Origin: Bradyrhizobium iriomotense
Lineage (GTDB): Bacteria; Pseudomonadota; Alphaproteobacteria; Rhizobiales; Xanthobacteraceae
Reading direction: 5' to 3'
Length of the DNA: 64,000 bases
Assembly: GCF_030160715.1 (NCBI RefSeq)
Contig: NZ_BSOW01000001.1
Coordinates: 310,001 to 374,000 of the forward strand
Within the stretch, counting starts at the first letter, position 1. The number at the start of each line of letters is the position of its first letter. The notes under the pieces are model-generated. The model saw nothing but the letters and a program-made list of their open reading frames with translations. It made no database searches and had not been told where the DNA came from. Both the position numbers and the translations under genes were made by a program. This document shows, piece after piece, positions 9,400 through 17,539 of the stretch.

Positions 9400-10178
9400 G
9401 CGCGTGCCGATCTTTGCAGCGAGAGCTGCGGCGGCGTGGAATCGTGGTCGAGATACAGCGCACATCTTGGATGCGTGCGGAGAGCGCTCGCCGGGCAGGC
9501 CGTCCCGATCGGGCCGTATAGGGATCGCTCAACGGCGGTGCGTTTGGATGAGCCGGGCACGACGCAAAAAAGCTGGTCAGCCTCCAACAGCCGAGGAATC
9601 GTTAGCGTGATCGCGTGTGTCGGGACGTCCCCGAGGGTCGGGAAGCACCCATCGTCAACTTGCTGCTGTCGGCAGATTGCGTCGAGTTCGACCACCTTGA
9701 CCTGCTTCGTGTCGTGCAGGTCGGCGACTGGCGGGTCATTGAACGCCAGGTGACCATTGACGCCGATGCCGAGGCACACGAAGTCGATCGGGGCTTCAGC
9801 AAGAAGGTTGGCATAGCGCGCCGCTTCCCGCTCCGGGTCCGGTTCCTGTCCGATCATGTGGACCGTGCCGAGAGCGACGCGCGAGAAGAAATTACGCGTG
9901 AGCCAGGCCCCGAAGCGCTCTGGCGCATCCGCGGGAAGTCCGAGATATTCGTCCATGTGGAAGGCTGTTACGCGCCGCCAGTCGATATCGCTCTCTCGGG
10001 CAAGGGCATCCAGCAACTCCATTTGGCTCGGCGCGGCGGCAAATATCATCCGCACCGTACTATGCCGCGCCAGGCGGTTGCGGAGCGCGACGCCGACGTC
10101 CGCCGCAGCCGCCCGGCCCATCGCATCCCGCGTTCGAAATGTCGCGATTCCAGGAGTAACCGAAGCCGTCATGCTCAT
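9396..10178 (-). CDS. Glucosamine-6-phosphate deaminase-like protein (NagB family)
   Basis: NagB/RpiA-fold protein of 260 residues, close to the 266 of E. coli NagB. FHMDEYLGLP matches the Asp72 loop. The second active-site loop is GIGVNGHLAFNDPP, against GVGNDGHIAFNEPA in E. coli. The ring-opening His is kept, but Asp141 aligns with Asn and Glu148 with Asp. It belongs to a divergent NagB-like subfamily whose exact substrate I cannot state. First gene of a leftward operon with nagA and two dehydrogenases, preceded by a LacI-type operator (10228-10241). Confidence 0.8.
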   Translation of the reverse strand: MSMTASVTPGIATFRTRDAMGRAAAADVGVALRNRLARHSTVRMIFAAAPSQMELLDALARESDIDWRRVTAFHMDEYLGLPADAPERFGAWLTRNFFSRVALGTVHMIGQEPDPEREAARYANLLAEAPIDFVCLGIGVNGHLAFNDPPVADLHDTKQVKVVELDAICRQQQVDDGCFPTLGDVPTHAITLTIPRLLEADQLFCVVPGSSKRTAVERSLYGPIGTACPASALRTHPRCALYLDHDSTPPQLSLQRSARA

Positions 10179-10218
10179 CCAAGGTTCTGCTGGGCCTGCC
10201 CGTCACTTCCCTGCGGAG

Positions 10219-10247
10219 AGAATGTAATGCAACCGGTTGCAAGTCAA
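10219..10247 (-). promoter_or_regulatory. Predicted promoter of the nagB-nagA operon with embedded LacI-type operator
   Basis: Read on the minus strand there is TTGACT (10242-10247), a 17-bp spacer and CATTCT (10219-10224). The spacer is filled by the perfect 14-bp palindrome TGCAACCGGTTGCA (10228-10241), centred on CCGG as expected for a LacI-family operator. A repressor bound here would block RNA polymerase directly. The -10 match is only moderate. Confidence 0.7.
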
Positions 10248-10311
10248 GCTTGCGCCCCGAACCTGATCAAGGCATGTGTAGTTGAATGCCATCTAGAGGA
10301 GCCGGCCGAAG

Positions 10312-11349
10312 GTGAAGCGCGATCCTGATAGCGGCGGGGAGGGGCGTGGATCGGTCGTGCCGACGATAAGTCAGGTGGCGAAGGTCTCCGGGTTCTCCCG
10401 TGCGACCGTGTCGCGCGCCTTCTCACGGCCTGAAATGCTGACCGAAGAGACCGTCCGGCATGTCAAGGAGGTCGCCGACAGACTGGGCTACGTGCCAAAC
10501 CAGGTGGCCCGCGCACTCTCGACCGGGCGCCACGGCAATGTCGCTCTTATTGTTACCGATGTCGCGAACCCGTTCTTTCCGCCGCTGATCAGAGCTGCGC
10601 AACTTCGTGCTGACCAAGCTGGGCTGTGCGTTTTCCTGGGCAATTCGGATGAGGATCCCGCTCGTGAGGAATTGCTGGTTGGCCGCTTCATCGGCCAGGT
10701 GGAGGGGCTTGTCCTCGCTTCATCGCGTTTGGACGAAGCGCACATCCGACGCTATGCGACGCGTCGGCCGCTGGTGCTCATCAATCGCGATATCGAAGGT
10801 ATTACGCGGGTATTGATCGACACGGCGCCGGGTGTCGCGGCTGCGATCGCGCATCTTGCCGAGCTGGGGCACCGGCACATCGCCTATGTCAGCGGCCCCA
10901 CAACGTCGTGGTCCAACCAGCAACGGCGCAACGCCGTCCGGCGCGAAGCGGAGAAGCGTGGGCTCAAGGTGATCGCCGTTCCCGCACGCCCCCCATCCTA
11001 CGACACCGGCCGCCTCGCGGCCGTCCAGATCATCGCTAGCGGCGTAACCGCAGCGATCGCGTTCGACGACCTTGTCGCTCAAGGCCTGCTGGCAGGGCTC
11101 GCTGCGCTCGATGTCGAGGTGCCGAAATCGTTCAGTGTCGTCGGCTGCGATGACGTCCTCGGTGAAACCACCTACCCGCCGCTCACCACCGTGTCGGCGC
11201 GCTGTGCCGATGCAGGCGATGTCGCGGTCGGCCTCCTGCTCAGCCAGATGAGTGGCGGCATGTCGGGAGAGATCCGCCACAAGCTGAATTCTCATCTTGT
11301 TATTCGCGCCAGCACCGGCCCGGCTCCGGTGAAGCGGAGAAGTCGCTGA
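10312..11349 (+). CDS. LacI-family transcriptional regulator of the amino-sugar locus
   Basis: DNA-binding regulator of 345 residues, divergent from the nagB-nagA operon and just upstream of the sugar importer. The N-terminal helix-turn-helix reads TISQVAKVSGFSRATVSRAF, with the hinge helix at YVPNQVARALSTGR, followed by a periplasmic-binding-protein-like effector domain (VTDVANPFFPPLIRAAQ, GCDDVLGETTYPPLTTV). The start is ATG 10312; a GTG about 16 codons later is possible. Two near-identical operators flank the gene, one in each operon promoter, so it most likely represses both. Effector unknown, probably an amino-sugar phosphate or the imported sugar. Confidence 0.92.
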   Translation: MKRDPDSGGEGRGSVVPTISQVAKVSGFSRATVSRAFSRPEMLTEETVRHVKEVADRLGYVPNQVARALSTGRHGNVALIVTDVANPFFPPLIRAAQLRADQAGLCVFLGNSDEDPAREELLVGRFIGQVEGLVLASSRLDEAHIRRYATRRPLVLINRDIEGITRVLIDTAPGVAAAIAHLAELGHRHIAYVSGPTTSWSNQQRRNAVRREAEKRGLKVIAVPARPPSYDTGRLAAVQIIASGVTAAIAFDDLVAQGLLAGLAALDVEVPKSFSVVGCDDVLGETTYPPLTTVSARCADAGDVAVGLLLSQMSGGMSGEIRHKLNSHLVIRASTGPAPVKRRSR

Positions 11350-11391
11350 CGATTTAATCAATGGGCCTCGGAAAGCGGCAATGGATCGCAA

Positions 11392-11420
11392 TTGACACGC
11401 AACCGGTTGCATGCGAGCTT
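11392..11420 (+). promoter_or_regulatory. Predicted promoter of the sugar importer operon with LacI-type operator
   Basis: TTGACA (11392-11397) is followed by the 12-bp palindrome GCAACCGGTTGC (11399-11410). The operator core is identical to that before nagB and stands at the same distance from TTGAC as in that promoter. A weak -10 (GAGCTT, 11415-11420) would give a 17-bp spacer. The shared register in both promoters supports one repressor acting on both operons. Confidence 0.65.
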
Positions 11421-11463
11421 TTTCGAAGGATTTTGTCCAATTCCGGATGCGAGAGTGACCTTC

Positions 11464-12807
11464 ATGATGAAACCCGTCGGCAGGTTCGGCTACATGACGC
11501 TTCCGGAGGACTGCATTCGCCCAGCGACGTCGGGCCGTCGGTCATGGAGGTCGGCAGCGCTGTTGCTGGCGCTGGCTGTCGCAGTACCTGTGTTTGCTTC
11601 GCCCGCGTCGGCGGAGAAGCTGACCATATGGAGCGGGTGGCCTGACCTTGCCCCATTTTACAAGCGCGTCGGCGACCAGTTGAAGAGCAAATATCCGGAT
11701 CTCGAAATCAGCGTCGAAGCCATTGCTCTGCGCGAGCATGAGAAGCGGCTTGCGCTGTCGCTTCCATCCGGCGCGGCCGGCGACGTCATCGAAATGGAGG
11801 TCGAGGCAGCGCGGTATCTCGAGGCTGGCGTCATAACGGAGCCGCCGGCGTCGGTCGTCGATTTCGTCAAAGCCAATTATGACATGACGCGCGTGAAGAC
11901 CGCCATGTACGACGGCAAGATCTTCGGTGTGCCGTTGTTCCAGGGGCAGGGCGCGCTGTTCTACAACACCGACATGTTCGCCAAGGCCGGCCTCGACGGT
12001 CCGCCCAAGACCATGGCCGACTACACGGCCTACGCGCAGAAGCTCGCGCAACGCGATGCGTCTGGCGTGGCGACGGTGAGCGGATGGAGCTTGCGTCTCA
12101 GCGGCGGCGGTTCGGGCATCGCGGAGAAGTACTGGACCATCCTCTATAATCACGCCGGAACGCTGCTCGAGGAGAGGGGCGGAAAGTGGCACGCCGCCTA
12201 TGCGAGCGAGGCCGGCCGCAGCGCGCTCAAGCAGTATCTCGACAACGTCGTGGTCTACCGGACGGTGACCCCCGAGATGAAAGCGGATGCGGAAGCTTTC
12301 GAGCTGGGGCAGACCGCGATGTTCATCCGGGAATCCTGGGTGATTGGTGACATCGCCAAGAAGGCGCCCAACCTGAAATACGCGACGGCCCCATTGCCCA
12401 AGGGCACGCTGATGGTGCCGGTCGATCTCTATGTGCCGAACAAGGGACCCAAAAGCCAGATCGCCTGGGATTTCGTTCAGAAGGCGAACGAGCCGGAAAA
12501 TCTGCTCTGGCTGCTTGAGAACACGGCCTGGGTCCCTAACCGCAAGGGGCTCGACTACTCGGCGGTCCTCAAAAGGGTCCCGCAACTCGGCGCATTCGTC
12601 AACGTTCCCGCCGACTACGCCTTCTTCACGGTCCCGGCGATCAGCCCGGCGAGCGAAATCCTCACCAGGCTCGCGGCACGGCTGGAGAAGGCATTCACCG
12701 ACAAGTCGCTGGCCGGCAACGACGCGGCGATCGATGCTTTCCTGAAGTCTGCGGCTGAGGAAAGCGACAAGATCCTCGCGCGGGAAGACCTGCTAGCCAA
12801 ACCCTAA
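11464..12807 (+). CDS. Sugar ABC transporter substrate-binding protein
   Basis: Periplasmic binding protein of SBP family 1 (maltose/glycerol-3-phosphate type), 447 residues from ATG 11464. The frame is open from 11392, but a start there would lie on the operator, so it is rejected. A second ATG at 11494 is possible. A signal peptide is visible (WRSAALLLALAVAVPVFA, cleavage near ASA/EKL), and the mature protein starts KLTIWSGWPDLAPFYKRVGD as in this family. It is first in an operon with two permeases and under the same predicted LacI control as nagB-nagA. The likely cargo is an amino sugar or oligosaccharide. Confidence 0.88.
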   Translation: MMKPVGRFGYMTLPEDCIRPATSGRRSWRSAALLLALAVAVPVFASPASAEKLTIWSGWPDLAPFYKRVGDQLKSKYPDLEISVEAIALREHEKRLALSLPSGAAGDVIEMEVEAARYLEAGVITEPPASVVDFVKANYDMTRVKTAMYDGKIFGVPLFQGQGALFYNTDMFAKAGLDGPPKTMADYTAYAQKLAQRDASGVATVSGWSLRLSGGGSGIAEKYWTILYNHAGTLLEERGGKWHAAYASEAGRSALKQYLDNVVVYRTVTPEMKADAEAFELGQTAMFIRESWVIGDIAKKAPNLKYATAPLPKGTLMVPVDLYVPNKGPKSQIAWDFVQKANEPENLLWLLENTAWVPNRKGLDYSAVLKRVPQLGAFVNVPADYAFFTVPAISPASEILTRLAARLEKAFTDKSLAGNDAAIDAFLKSAAEESDKILAREDLLAKP

Positions 12808-12874
12808 ATTTCCACCGACAGGGGGCCCATTCAATCCAGGCGTCGGCCACTGACCGGCGCTTGCGGGAGGATCC

Positions 12875-13762
12875 ATGCGCACCAAGCCGAAATGGCTGTT
12901 TCCAGTTCTGGCGCTTCTTCCGATCCTCGGGCTCTATTGCTGTATCCGCGTTTATCCGATCATCGAGACGCTTCGGCTCAGCCTCTACCAATGGAACATC
13001 ATCTCGCGGCGCAAGCCATTCGTCGGATTCGCCAACTTCATCGAGCTGACGAGCGACCCGTTGTTTCTCGAAGCGATATTCAACACCACCGTCATCGCCT
13101 TTAGCATCGTGGTGATTACCATTCCCGTCGGACTCGCGCTCGCTGCCCTGATCAACAGTCGGCAGGGGCTGCGGCGAAGCGGCGTCTACGAGGCCTCGGT
13201 TTTCCTGCCGCACGTCGTATCATTGGTTCCGGCGGCGATGGCCTGGAAATGGATTTTCGACGCCCGGCTCGGCCCGCTCAACGCCCTGATCGGACTGGTC
13301 GGGATCCCGGCCCAGTCGTGGCTGTTCGACCCCGTCCTGTCCCTGCTGTGCCTGGTCATACTGTGCTCCTGGCAGGCGATCGGCTATGCCGTCCTGATAT
13401 TCCTCGTCGGATTGAAGAACGTGCCCGATGCGCTCTATGAGGCCGCGCGCCTCGACGGCGCATCGTCGCTTCAGGCATTCCGCTACGTAGCCGTGCCGCT
13501 GTTGAAGCCTGTCATTCTGTACGTGTCGGTCATTACGCTGATTTCGTCTTACAATATCTATGCGCAGGCCTTCGTGCTGGCATCGGACGTCCAGGGTGCA
13601 CCGGGACACCTCGTTCGCGTCCTCGTCCTCGACATGCTCGAAAACAGTTTTCGAAATTACCGGGTCGGCTATGCAGCCGCAGAAGCCGTCATCCTCCTCG
13701 CCATCGTCCTCATTCTGACGGGTGCGCAGTTCAGGCTTTTCCGAGATCGGAGCCGCGCGTGA
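12875..13762 (+). CDS. Sugar ABC transporter permease (MalF/UgpA type)
   Basis: Inner-membrane permease of 295 residues with about six membrane segments. It starts at ATG 12875 behind a good GGGAGGA ribosome-binding site. The N-terminus (LFPVLALLPILGLYCCIRVYPI) and the SLYQWNIISRRKPFVGFANF segment are typical of MalF/UgpA permeases. The EAA loop reads ALYEAARLDGASSLQAFRYV (about residues 187-206), followed by the conserved VPLLKPVILY. The stop overlaps the next start (GTGA). It should form a heterodimer with the following permease. Confidence 0.92.
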   Translation: MRTKPKWLFPVLALLPILGLYCCIRVYPIIETLRLSLYQWNIISRRKPFVGFANFIELTSDPLFLEAIFNTTVIAFSIVVITIPVGLALAALINSRQGLRRSGVYEASVFLPHVVSLVPAAMAWKWIFDARLGPLNALIGLVGIPAQSWLFDPVLSLLCLVILCSWQAIGYAVLIFLVGLKNVPDALYEAARLDGASSLQAFRYVAVPLLKPVILYVSVITLISSYNIYAQAFVLASDVQGAPGHLVRVLVLDMLENSFRNYRVGYAAAEAVILLAIVLILTGAQFRLFRDRSRA

Positions 13763-14616
13763 GCGAGTCCGATCATCCTTCCAGTGGTGTTGGCCAGCAC
13801 CGGGTCGTCGGCCTCGTGATTGATACGATTCTTTGCGTCGTCAGCGTGATGATGCTTCTGCCGCTCGTGTTCCTGATCAGTAACGCGTTCAAGACGCCAC
13901 CGGAATTGCTGGCTTGGCCGCCGACCATCGTCCCACATCAGCCGACGCTGGAGAACATCGTCAGCGTCCTGCGCGAAACGCCGCTGTTTCGCTGGATCGG
14001 CAACTCGCTCATCTTCGCGACGCTCTCGACCGCGAGCATTGTCTCCACTTCCGCGATCGCAGGTTATGTGCTCGGCAAGTTCGATCTGCCGGGGTTCACG
14101 GTCATCTTCACCGTCATCATCGCGACGGCCGTCGTTCCCTTCGAAGTGTACATGATCCCGCTCTACCTCAACGTCCAGTCTGCCGGACTGTTGAACACCT
14201 GGCCCGGGCTCCTCGTCGGCTATCTCGTGATGAGCTTCGGCATCTTCCTGATCAGGCAATACGTGATGACGTCAATTCCCGATGAACTCCTGGAGGCTGC
14301 ACGGGTGGATGGGGCCGGGGAGGGCTGGATCTTCCTGCGGATCGTGCTGCCGCTGATGCGCGGCCCGCTGGGGGCTCTCGCCGTGCTGGCGTTCTTTCAG
14401 GCCTGGACCGCATTCGCGTGGCCTCTCGTCGTCATGACCAACAAGGAGACCTACACGCTCGAGGTTGGGCTGGCGTTGTTTCAGACCGGTTTCACCGTGG
14501 ATATCGGTCATCTCAGCGCCGCCGCTGCCCTGGCCCTGGTTCCGAGCGCGCTGTTCTTCTCGCTAATGCGCCGAAATTTCGTGCGTGGCGTGGCCGCGAG
14601 CGGTCTGAAGGAGTGA
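13759..14616 (+). CDS. Sugar ABC transporter permease (MalG/UgpE type)
   Basis: Second permease, 285 residues, GTG start overlapping the previous stop by 4 bp. MalG-type features are the N-terminal segment with LVFLISNAFKTPPELLAWPP, the central membrane spans and the EAA loop ELLEAARVDGAGEGWIFLRI (about residues 176-195) followed by VLPLMRGPLG. It is the last gene of the operon; the next genes run the other way. No MalK/UgpC-type ATPase is found beside it, so an ATPase from another locus must energise this importer. Confidence 0.92.
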   Translation: MSESDHPSSGVGQHRVVGLVIDTILCVVSVMMLLPLVFLISNAFKTPPELLAWPPTIVPHQPTLENIVSVLRETPLFRWIGNSLIFATLSTASIVSTSAIAGYVLGKFDLPGFTVIFTVIIATAVVPFEVYMIPLYLNVQSAGLLNTWPGLLVGYLVMSFGIFLIRQYVMTSIPDELLEAARVDGAGEGWIFLRIVLPLMRGPLGALAVLAFFQAWTAFAWPLVVMTNKETYTLEVGLALFQTGFTVDIGHLSAAAALALVPSALFFSLMRRNFVRGVAASGLKE

Positions 14617-14693
14617 CGCCTTGGCACCTTTGGTGTCGGCAACGTTCCCAAGTACGCAGGGCAGCAAATTCCGAACGTAGATGTGGTCCCAGC

Positions 14694-15107
14694 CTACGCA
14701 GCTGGCGAGTCGAGGAAGACATAAAGCGCCGCGATCTTGCCGTCGCGCGCGATGATGAAATCAACGCCGGTGTAAATCGGTGCTTCGCCTTTCGGTCCCG
14801 AACCCCACGCCAGGCGTCCGGAATTGTGCAGCACCTGGGGCACGCCATGAGGCGTGTAAACAAAATGGGGATGCGTTGCGCGAAGATCGCCGGCGAATTT
14901 GTCCAGTGCTTCGTGGCCGACAAAACTGCCGGGCGGCGCGTACAGGACACAGTCTTCGGTGTACAGCTCCCGAATCGCCGCCCTTCGGCGAGCCGGGTCA
15001 CCCTGACCGAACACCTCCGGAAGATTGCGATTCAGCAGCGTCTCGATACTGGCCACGTCTACGCCCACCGACGGCGGGGCATTCTTGCTGGCATGCTGGT
15101 CCATCAC
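14694..15107 (-). CDS. SnoaL-like (NTF2-fold) protein
   Basis: Small cytoplasmic protein of 137 residues with the cone-shaped NTF2/SnoaL fold pattern: an N-terminal helix, ELYTEDCVLYAPPGSFVGHEAL, and later strands GVDFIIARDGKIAALYVFLD. The family includes polyketide cyclases, steroid isomerases and many uncharacterised ester-binding proteins, so function cannot be given. It runs leftward toward the permease gene, and a second SnoaL-like gene lies 229 bp upstream on the same strand. Confidence 0.75.
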   Translation of the reverse strand: MMDQHASKNAPPSVGVDVASIETLLNRNLPEVFGQGDPARRRAAIRELYTEDCVLYAPPGSFVGHEALDKFAGDLRATHPHFVYTPHGVPQVLHNSGRLAWGSGPKGEAPIYTGVDFIIARDGKIAALYVFLDSPAA

Positions 15108-15336
15108 GGGGCTCCCTTGTCATCCGTGACGAAGATGCGGTCGTTGAAGTGATCGCGAAACAACAACGAATGAAAGTCACCGTTTCCAGATTTGTATCAA
15201 TCCTAAGTTTGTCGCCGAACGCCTAGCAGATGGCGGTGCGACTGCTGTCGCGTGCTCTCTTCCTAGATCGCATCCCAGCGCTCCGCGAACAGATGTGCGC
15301 GATGGTCGGCGTCATTTCAGCACCTCCTCAAGACGA

Positions 15337-15732
15337 TCAGGCCGGAAATTTGTCTCCGAACATCGGCAGACCGCTGCGCGACTGCGCTCCCGTAGCCTCG
15401 TCCTGGATGACGTCCCAATGCTCCGCGAGCACTCCGTCCTCCATGCGCACGATGTCGGCGACGATCCACGCCGCCGGCAGACCGTGACCGCTGAACCGCC
15501 CGTGGAGAATGACGAAATCGCCGGAGCCTGCCGCGATGTGGTTCTCGTAGCGCAGCGTCGCGGGCAACGATTTGACCAGGTCAAACAGCCCCTCGCGACC
15601 GGGTGGAATATGCGCGCTGTGCTGGATGTAGCGCGGAGACCAGAAGCGCTCGGCGGAAGCGTAGTCGCGTTTGTTGAATAGGGTATCAAACGCAATCAGA
15701 ACGGTTTGAACGGGGCCGGTTTCGTTGGTCAT
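15337..15732 (-). CDS. SnoaL-like (NTF2-fold) protein
   Basis: 131 residues of SnoaL-like polyketide-cyclase/aldol-condensation family pattern: an N-terminal helix with FDTLFNKRDYASAERFWSPRYIQHSAHIPPGREG, and central strands ending in ADIVRMEDGVLAEHWDVIQDEA, the conserved E-W-D portion of this family. It differs in sequence from the SnoaL-like gene downstream. No catalytic claim is justified. The 229 bp separating the two genes hold nothing I recognise. Confidence 0.78.
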   Translation of the reverse strand: MTNETGPVQTVLIAFDTLFNKRDYASAERFWSPRYIQHSAHIPPGREGLFDLVKSLPATLRYENHIAAGSGDFVILHGRFSGHGLPAAWIVADIVRMEDGVLAEHWDVIQDEATGAQSRSGLPMFGDKFPA

Positions 15733-15776
15733 GGCTGTGCTGCCTTCTCGAAGGGAATCAGAGCGGCCGCCCGGCG

Positions 15777-16451
15777 CTACTTCCGGATCAGTGGGATCTG
15801 CAGGTTGGTGGGCCGGTTCTGCTCGGTATCAAAGCCGCGGCCGTCAATATTGCGGGCGCCCCAGAACAGCAGGTCGCCTCTGAGGTAGACGAGGTCGTAT
15901 TCCATGAAATTTGCCCCTTCCTTCAGACCAAACGGAACAAACGTCTTTCCGAAGATGCTCTGGGGTGCGTTGACGGCCCAAGGCGCGTATCCCGCCGAGG
16001 CGACTTTGTCGAGCAAATCGGCAAATCCCACCGCCAGTGGCGTAACCTCGTAGGTCTCATCGGCCACGAAATCGACCCTCTGCGCGCCCGGAGCGATCGG
16101 ATGCGGACCCTGCCACAGCATGTGTCCGCCGATCTTGATGCGCGCGAGAGGCACGGCGCCGTAAGGGTCGGCCGAGTTGACGACTTCGAGCTCGAAGCGG
16201 TCGGACGGCAGATATTTGAAAGCGCGTTTGAGGTAGAACGGCTTGAGCGAGCCGTCGGCGTTCTTGGCAGCGCTTGGACGCACTTCCGGAGCTATGCTCT
16301 CCCAGCTGCCCAGAATCGCCTGCTTGATCTTCGTGACGTCTGTTTCCAGGGCGCTTGCCTTTGGTTGGGTGCTTTGCGACTGCGCCGCGGTTTCGCCAAT
16401 TGCCGTCATCGCCAGAAGCAACGGCAGCGACGCCTTGATGCTTTTGCGCAT
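15777..16451 (-). CDS. Exported protein of unknown function
   Basis: 224 residues from ATG 16451, which has a GAAGG ribosome-binding site; an in-frame extension to 16514 is less likely. The N-terminus RKSIKASLPLLLAMTAIGETAAQ is a signal peptide. The mature part starts with a helix (VTKIKQAILGSWESIAPEV) and continues as mostly beta-strand sequence, ending IPLIRK. The GSWE start resembles lipocalin-like domains but I cannot assign the family. It is divergent from the LysR gene at 16601, which may regulate it. Confidence 0.7.
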   Translation of the reverse strand: MRKSIKASLPLLLAMTAIGETAAQSQSTQPKASALETDVTKIKQAILGSWESIAPEVRPSAAKNADGSLKPFYLKRAFKYLPSDRFELEVVNSADPYGAVPLARIKIGGHMLWQGPHPIAPGAQRVDFVADETYEVTPLAVGFADLLDKVASAGYAPWAVNAPQSIFGKTFVPFGLKEGANFMEYDLVYLRGDLLFWGARNIDGRGFDTEQNRPTNLQIPLIRK

Positions 16452-16600
16452 GCGCTCGCCTTCATCGTGTTTGGATCGGGATATGCCCTGCCTGCCGGGC
16501 AGCCCCCCGCGCACAGTGCCTTCCTGCTATAGAGAGAGCTGGCAGGCCTGAAAAAGACTTTGTAGGCTGGCCCTATGCCTGTGAGATATGGGAGCTTGGA

Positions 16601-17488
16601 ATGGAGCTGCGGCATCTCCGCTACTTCGTCGCTGTGGCCGATACCGGCAGTATGACCGTTGCCGCCGAGCAAAAGCTGCACACTTCGCAGCCATCGCTGA
16701 GCCGGCAAATCCGGGATCTCGAACAGGAAGTCGGCGTTCAGCTGATGCATCGCAGCGCTCAGGGTGTTGAGTTGACGCAGGCCGGCAAAGCGTTTCTCGA
16801 CCATGCGCGAATGGCGCTGGTCCAGGCGGAAGCCGCCAAGGAAGCAGCACTGCGTGCAGCTCAGCCAGCGCGTCCGGCGTTCGCCCTCGGCTTCATGTCG
16901 GGGGCCGAAATCGGCCTGTTGCCCGAGGTGGAGCGCGTCCTTCGCGACGAGTTTCCCGGCATCGACATTCGCCTGTCGAGCGATTACTCGCCGGTGCTCG
17001 CCAAGGCCTTGATGAGGCGCAAGCTCGATGCGGCCTTCATTCGGCCGGAAGAGAAGATGGAAGATCTGAGCTACAGGCGCGTGCGTACCGACCCGCTGGT
17101 TTTTGCATTTCCGAGCGACCACCGCCTGGTATCGCTCGCAGCAGTCACGCCGCAAGAGGTCGCCCATGAAGCTTTCTTGCTACCATCCAAGGCCGCCCCT
17201 GCGGTCCGCCGTGTCGTTCTGGAGTATTTTGGCCGGGCCGGGGTCGAGCTCAGGCCGGAACATGAAGTGCACAATGTCGTCCACGCCATATCAATGATCA
17301 CATCGACGCGCGCGGTGATGATGTTGCCGGCCTATACGAAGGGATATCTGCCGGAATCGATAACCACGCGTCCGGTGCAGGGAGAAGTGCCGACACTCGA
17401 CCTGGTTCTCGCCTACCATAAGGCGAACAAGTCGCCGATCCTGAAGCTGCTGCTTTCGAAGGTCGGCAAGGTTGCCGGAGCGTCCTAG
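16601..17488 (+). CDS. LysR-family transcriptional regulator
   Basis: 295 residues, the usual LysR length. The N-terminal winged helix is clear: MELRHLRYFVAVADTGSMTV, then the recognition helix region LHTSQPSLSRQIRDLEQEVG and LMHRSAQGVELTQAGKAF. The effector domain starts around LGFMSGAEIGLLPEVERVL. It is divergent from the exported protein gene, with a 149-bp intergenic region that could hold the LysR box; I cannot fix the site. Ligand unknown. Confidence 0.92.
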   Translation: MELRHLRYFVAVADTGSMTVAAEQKLHTSQPSLSRQIRDLEQEVGVQLMHRSAQGVELTQAGKAFLDHARMALVQAEAAKEAALRAAQPARPAFALGFMSGAEIGLLPEVERVLRDEFPGIDIRLSSDYSPVLAKALMRRKLDAAFIRPEEKMEDLSYRRVRTDPLVFAFPSDHRLVSLAAVTPQEVAHEAFLLPSKAAPAVRRVVLEYFGRAGVELRPEHEVHNVVHAISMITSTRAVMMLPAYTKGYLPESITTRPVQGEVPTLDLVLAYHKANKSPILKLLLSKVGKVAGAS

Positions 17489-17539
17489 ATACGTCGGGCC
17501 TCTTCGATCAGCCGGTCCCGGAAAACCATCAGCGCCTTG

